From Spirochaeta sp. (GTDB lineage: Bacteria; Spirochaetota; Spirochaetia; DSM-27196; Alkalispirochaetaceae): a stretch of DNA of 17,525 bases. The first letter of the stretch is position 1. Each line of letters begins with the position of its first letter. The notes below the pieces were generated by a model, which saw only the letters and a list, made by a program, of their open reading frames with translations, did no database searches and had not been told where the DNA came from. Both the position numbers and the translations under genes were made by a program. Of the stretch, positions 14,144 to 17,525 are shown one piece after another. Where the stretch lies: assembly GCA_007117185.1 (NCBI GenBank), contig SKHA01000358.1, positions 1 through 17,525 on the forward strand, in the 5' to 3' direction.

Positions 14144-15940
14144 ATGACAGAGCGAATACCTCGTGGAGTCAGCGAGATTTTACTGCTCCTGGCCCTGGTG
14201 CTGACAAGTACCGCGTGCGCCGCTGGCAGTAGTGGTGATGGACAGCCCTTCCTCCCCCGAGCCGACGGTGTCCTGGACCTGACTGCTGTTGATCTGTCCC
14301 GGTCAGGGCTGGTTTCCCTGGCGGGGCAGTGGGATTTTATCTACGGCCGGCACGTCCCCCCCGGCCCCGCTTCCGCAGCGATCTGGAACGAGCAGGCGGT
14401 GAGGATTCGCGTTCCCGCCACCTGGAAGGGCTTCGAGTACGCCGGTCGGACCCTGTCCGGAACCGGCATCGCTTCATACCGCCTGACGATCCGCACCGAC
14501 GGTACAAGCGCCACCGACCTGGCGCTGTTGCTTCCGGGGTGGGAAACGGCGTACCGCCTCTTTGTGAACGGTCGGGAGGTGGCAACCACGGGGATACCGG
14601 GGTCTGGCGCCGACGATACCGTCGCGGCATGGATACCCCGGGTCGTTCCGCTGGGCCCGGTCACTGAGTCGCTGGAGTTGGTCCTGCACCTTTCCAACTT
14701 CGCCCATGCCCGGGGCGGTCCGGCGATGACTCCCCACATCGGAACGGTTGAGAACGTGCGTTCAGCCCGGGAGCGGGGGGTCAGTCTCAGACTGCTTGCT
14801 TTTGGCAGCCTGGCCATGATCTCGTTTTATCACCTGGTGATCTTCCTGCTGCGCCGTCGGGATACCGGAGCCCTCTTCTTCTCGCTGTTCTGTCTCGCCC
14901 TGGCGCTTCGGTCTCTCGTGGTTGAGGAACAGAGCATCCTGCTCTTCTTCCCTGCCATCCCCTGGGGGCTGCAGGTGCGCCTGGCCTATCTGGCGCTGGC
15001 GTTCCCGGTGAGTTTTTTCACCCTCTTCGTGAGATCGCTGTACCCCCGGGAACTGCCCGTTGCGGCGGCGCGGGCCATCGCTGCCACCGGGTTCATCTAC
15101 GCGGCGATCATCGTCGTCACCCCGCCGGTGTTCTTCACCGCTCTGGTCCTCCCGTTTCAGGGAATCCTTATCGCGGTGGCGATTTACTGTTTCGTGATCC
15201 TGGCTGTCGCCGCAGCGCGCCGTCGGGAGGGGGCAACCCTCTTTGTCCTGGCGTTCCTGGTGGTCTTTCTGGCAATGATCAATGACGTTCTTTACCACCG
15301 GAACGTGATCAGCACCGGCTACGTCGTGCCGGTGGCGTTTCTGGTATTCGTCTCGTTTCAGGCGGTTATTCTTGCCAGGCGTTACGCCGCCGCGTTCGCG
15401 GAAATGGAACGACTCATTCAGCAGAAGATCCTGCTGGAAGACCTTTCCTACCGCGATCCCCTCACCGGTGTGGCCAACCGTAGACGCCTGTCGGAATACC
15501 TGGAGACGGAGTGGCAGCGGGGGATGCGGGAAGGCAATGTCGTCTCATGCATCATGATCGACATCGACTTCTTCAAGAAATATAACGATTCCTTCGGCCA
15601 CCCCGCCGGAGATGAGGTGCTACGGCGGGTGGCCCAGGCAGTTCAGGCGTGCATCCACCGGCCGGCAGACCTGATTGCCCGCTACGGCGGAGAGGAGTTT
15701 GCGGTGCTGTTGCCGGGAACGGAGCGGGAAGGGGCGCACGGACTGAGCGAACGGATCAGGGCGGCGATCCAGGAGATGGAGATACCCGCGGCGGACCAGT
15801 CGGTGGCGGAACACCTCACGGTGAGTGTGGGCCATGCAACGATGGACCCGCGGTTGGAACGCAACCCGTTGCACCTGGTCCGTCAGGCCGACGAAGCGCT
15901 CTACGCAGCCAAGGAAGGTGGCAGAAACCAGGTTCGATGA
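14144..15940 (+). CDS. Membrane diguanylate cyclase: galactose-binding-like ectodomain, 7TM-DISM, GGDEF
   Basis: A 598-residue receptor. Residues 8-27 are a signal sequence ending TSTAC, only a poor lipobox. Residues about 45-205 are an extracytoplasmic jelly-roll-like domain (LAGQWDFIYGRHVPP, RVPATWKGFEY, IASYRLTIRTDG) resembling the sensor/galactose-binding domains found before 7TM-DISM. Residues about 213-412 hold seven or so membrane helices. A short coiled linker (415-435) leads to the GGDEF domain, with RDPLTGVANRR (437-447), the metal-site pattern IMIDIDFFKKYND (470-482), active GGEEF (515-519) and I-site RPAD (506-509), so synthesis of cyclic di-GMP with product inhibition is expected. 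AAGGAG sits 9 bases before the ATG. It lies 46 bases after the sugar regulator on the same strand with no terminator between, so cotranscription is likely and the ligand may be a carbohydrate (inference). Confidence 0.92.
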   Translation: MTERIPRGVSEILLLLALVLTSTACAAGSSGDGQPFLPRADGVLDLTAVDLSRSGLVSLAGQWDFIYGRHVPPGPASAAIWNEQAVRIRVPATWKGFEYAGRTLSGTGIASYRLTIRTDGTSATDLALLLPGWETAYRLFVNGREVATTGIPGSGADDTVAAWIPRVVPLGPVTESLELVLHLSNFAHARGGPAMTPHIGTVENVRSARERGVSLRLLAFGSLAMISFYHLVIFLLRRRDTGALFFSLFCLALALRSLVVEEQSILLFFPAIPWGLQVRLAYLALAFPVSFFTLFVRSLYPRELPVAAARAIAATGFIYAAIIVVTPPVFFTALVLPFQGILIAVAIYCFVILAVAAARRREGATLFVLAFLVVFLAMINDVLYHRNVISTGYVVPVAFLVFVSFQAVILARRYAAAFAEMERLIQQKILLEDLSYRDPLTGVANRRRLSEYLETEWQRGMREGNVVSCIMIDIDFFKKYNDSFGHPAGDEVLRRVAQAVQACIHRPADLIARYGGEEFAVLLPGTEREGAHGLSERIRAAIQEMEIPAADQSVAEHLTVSVGHATMDPRLERNPLHLVRQADEALYAAKEGGRNQVR

Positions 15941-15970
15941 TCCCAGTGGATGGAACAACCCATAGTACTC

Positions 15971-15976
15971 TATAAT
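15971..15976 (+). promoter_or_regulatory. Candidate -10 element for the KamA-like gene
   Basis: A perfect TATAAT lies 3 bases before the AAGGAGAGGAG ribosome site of the KamA-like gene. The -35 region (about 15947-15953, TGGATG) is poor. A start near 15983 would place the Shine-Dalgarno at the extreme 5' end of the transcript. Confidence 0.4.
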
Positions 15977-15996
15977 TACAAGGAGAGGAGTTGGGT

Positions 15997-17340
15997 ATGA
16001 GTCGTCCCGTTATTCCCCATCCGGTGTATCGTCCGTACAGCCTTCGGACGATCGACAAGCTGCCCCAGTTCAGCGCGCTCAGTGAGGACGAACGGTTTTC
16101 GATCCGCGTTGTCGCCCAGGTCTTCCCCTTCCGGCTGAACCCGTATGTAGCCGATCAACTGATTGACTGGCAGCGCATTCCCGACGACCCGATCTACCAG
16201 CTCACCGTACCCCAGCGGGGGATGCTGCGCCCTCACAACTTCCAGCGGATTGCGGACCTGCTGCTGCGGGATGCCCCGGCAGCGGAAGTACACAGCGTCG
16301 TTTCGGAGATTCGCAGCGATCTGAACCCCAATCCGGCGGGACAGGTGGAACTCAACGTGCCCTGGTTTGGCGGGCAGCGTCTTGAAGGGATGCAACACAA
16401 ATACCGTGAAACGGTCCTCTTCTTCCCCCAGTCCGGTCAGACCTGCCACGCCTATTGCACATTCTGTTTTCGCTGGCCCCAGTTTCTCACCGACGGCGAG
16501 GTGCGGTTCTCCGCGGCGGACAGCGAGCAGCTGCTATGGTATCTGGCGGCCCACCCGGAGGTGACGGATCTGCTGGTTACCGGGGGGGACCCGCTGGTCA
16601 TGTCCACCGCGGCGCTGGAACGGTACCTGACCCCGGTCCTTGAGGCGCAGAACATCGGAATCCAGACGATCCGCATCGGCACCAAGTCCCTGGGTTACTG
16701 GCCGTACCGCTTCCTCACCGACAAGGACGCCGACGAGCTGCTGCGGCTGTTTGAGCGCATCGTCGCCCGGGGGTTTCACCTGGCGATTATGGCCCACTTC
16801 AACCACACCCGGGAGCTTGAGACACCCATCGTCCGGCAGGCGATCAAGCGAATACGTGCCACCGGGGCGGAGATTCGCAGTCAGTCTCCGCTGGTGCGGC
16901 ACATCAACGATGTTGCCGGGATCTGGCGGGAGATGTGGAACCTTCAGGTCTCCCTGGGGATCATTCCATACTATCTGTTTGTAGAGCGTAACACCGGAGC
17001 CTCCCGGTACTTCCAGGTTCCCCTGGCACAGGCCTGGGAGATCTACCGCGCGGCGATGACGAGCGTCTCCGGTTTGGGCCGGACCGCCCGGGGCCCGAGC
17101 ATGTCCGCCGCACCGGGCAAGATCGAGATCCAGGGGGTGACCGAGATTCGCGGTGAGAAGGTCTTCGTCCTGCGGATGATTCAGGGGCGAAACCCCGAAT
17201 GGGTGCAGCGTCCCTTCTTTGCCCGGTTCGACCCCGACGCCGCGTGGTTGACCGACCTGAAGCCGGCGTTCGGCGAAGAGGAGTTTTTCTTCAGCGCCGA
17301 GATGCGCGCGCTGGCTACCGCGGCGCGGCGCCGTCAGTGA
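15997..17340 (+). CDS. KamA-family radical SAM enzyme, divergent from lysine 2,3-aminomutase
   Basis: A 447-residue protein of KamA length. The radical SAM iron-sulfur motif C150-HAY-C154-TF-C157 is followed by the family block DLLVTGGDPLVMSTAALERYL (191-211) and later LVRHINDVAGIWREMW and IPYYLF. It therefore binds a 4Fe-4S cluster and S-adenosylmethionine. In clostridial lysine 2,3-aminomutase, PLP Lys337 sits in DAPGGGGK, and Asp293 and Asp330 hold the substrate's distal amine. Here the matching stretch is SAAPGKIEI: the lysine may persist as K375, but Asp330 becomes A371, three glycines are missing, and Asp293 aligns with E330. Lysine is thus an unlikely substrate. AAGGAGAGGAG precedes ATG 15997 by 6 bases; a TTG at 15991 lies too close. 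It overlaps the convergent ComEC-like gene by 26 bases. Confidence 0.9.
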   Translation: MSRPVIPHPVYRPYSLRTIDKLPQFSALSEDERFSIRVVAQVFPFRLNPYVADQLIDWQRIPDDPIYQLTVPQRGMLRPHNFQRIADLLLRDAPAAEVHSVVSEIRSDLNPNPAGQVELNVPWFGGQRLEGMQHKYRETVLFFPQSGQTCHAYCTFCFRWPQFLTDGEVRFSAADSEQLLWYLAAHPEVTDLLVTGGDPLVMSTAALERYLTPVLEAQNIGIQTIRIGTKSLGYWPYRFLTDKDADELLRLFERIVARGFHLAIMAHFNHTRELETPIVRQAIKRIRATGAEIRSQSPLVRHINDVAGIWREMWNLQVSLGIIPYYLFVERNTGASRYFQVPLAQAWEIYRAAMTSVSGLGRTARGPSMSAAPGKIEIQGVTEIRGEKVFVLRMIQGRNPEWVQRPFFARFDPDAAWLTDLKPAFGEEEFFFSAEMRALATAARRRQ

Positions 17341-17525
17341 TGATCAGCACCGTCCCTGTCCTGTCGGTACCGAGGATCTGCGCATCCGTCAACTCCTGCA
17401 CCCGCTCCACCACTTCCCGGTGGGGGTGGCCATAGCGGTTGTCCGCCCCGGCCTGGTAGACCACCACCACCGGATTCACCGCCCGCAGAAACGCCGCCGA
17501 TGAGGAGGTGTTGGACCCGTGGTGC
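17315..17525 (-). CDS. C-terminal end of a ComEC/Rec2-type metallo-beta-lactamase-fold protein (N-terminus outside window)
   Basis: The minus strand enters from the right edge with an open frame of 69 residues ending at TAG 17315. It reads HHGSNTSSSAAFLRAVNP, then AGADNRYGHPHREVVERV, then GTDRTGTVLIITDG. The HHGSxxSSS and NxYGHPHxEVxER motifs and the closing TD-x-x-G-T-V-x-I-x-TDG are those of the C-terminal ComEC/Rec2 beta-lactamase-like domain, seen in DNA-uptake channels and in related stand-alone hydrolases. Which of the two cannot be decided because the rest lies outside. It converges on the KamA-like gene with a 26-base overlap and no terminator between. Confidence 0.85.
   Translation of the reverse strand, partial: HHGSNTSSSAAFLRAVNPVVVVYQAGADNRYGHPHREVVERVQELTDAQILGTDRTGTVLIITDGAAPR

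Noticed and set aside
14119..14230. Small open frame starting at ATG 14119 after GGGAGGG, between the regulator and the cyclase
   Set aside because: It runs out of frame into the cyclase gene, whose own start has a good Shine-Dalgarno, and has no recognisable content.

Overview
The window is GC-rich, gene-dense bacterial DNA that reads like a free-living spirochaete (Spirochaeta/Alkalispirochaeta type). This is inferred from the two solute-binding proteins, whose signal peptides end in SAGGRQE- or ASGAAEA-like stretches, and from the 7TM-DISM/GGDEF receptor. No marker gene proves the assignment. There are no RNA genes, insertion sequences or CRISPR arrays that I can see.

Layout. Positions 1-6200 (minus strand) hold an uptake and catabolism cluster read right to left: an IclR-type regulator, then TRAP transporter genes dctP, dctQ and dctM, then a DapA/NanA-type aldolase, then a decayed C-terminal scrap of a second, unrelated DctM, then a short-chain dehydrogenase (SDR)-like protein, and finally a DUF1538 membrane protein cut by the window edge. 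A strong stem-loop with a T-run separates dctP from dctQM. Positions 6235-12729 (minus strand) hold a carbohydrate operon: a CUT1 ABC binding protein, two permeases, a cytoplasmic GH3 glycosidase and a GH29 alpha-L-fucosidase. The fucosidase is interrupted by a single in-frame TAG just before its putative nucleophile. Positions 12730-12942 are a divergent control region with several palindromes. It is followed on the plus strand by an AraR-type (GntR HTH plus LacI-like domain) regulator, a 7TM-DISM diguanylate cyclase, and a divergent KamA-family radical SAM protein. At the right edge the tail of a ComEC/Rec2-type metallo-beta-lactamase-fold protein overlaps the KamA-like gene tail to tail.

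How it works together. The TRAP system probably imports a carboxylate or acid sugar that the DapA-like aldolase cleaves to pyruvate plus an aldehyde, under IclR control. The ABC system probably imports a fucosylated beta-linked oligosaccharide, trimmed inside the cell by GH29 and GH3, under control of the divergent AraR-type repressor. No ABC ATPase is encoded here, so a shared ATPase elsewhere is expected.

The points most worth a second look are: the fucosidase nonsense codon; the aldolase and SDR with altered active sites; the KamA-like enzyme lacking the lysine-binding Asp and the Gly-rich PLP loop; the DctM remnant; and apparent leaderless or near-leaderless starts for both regulators.
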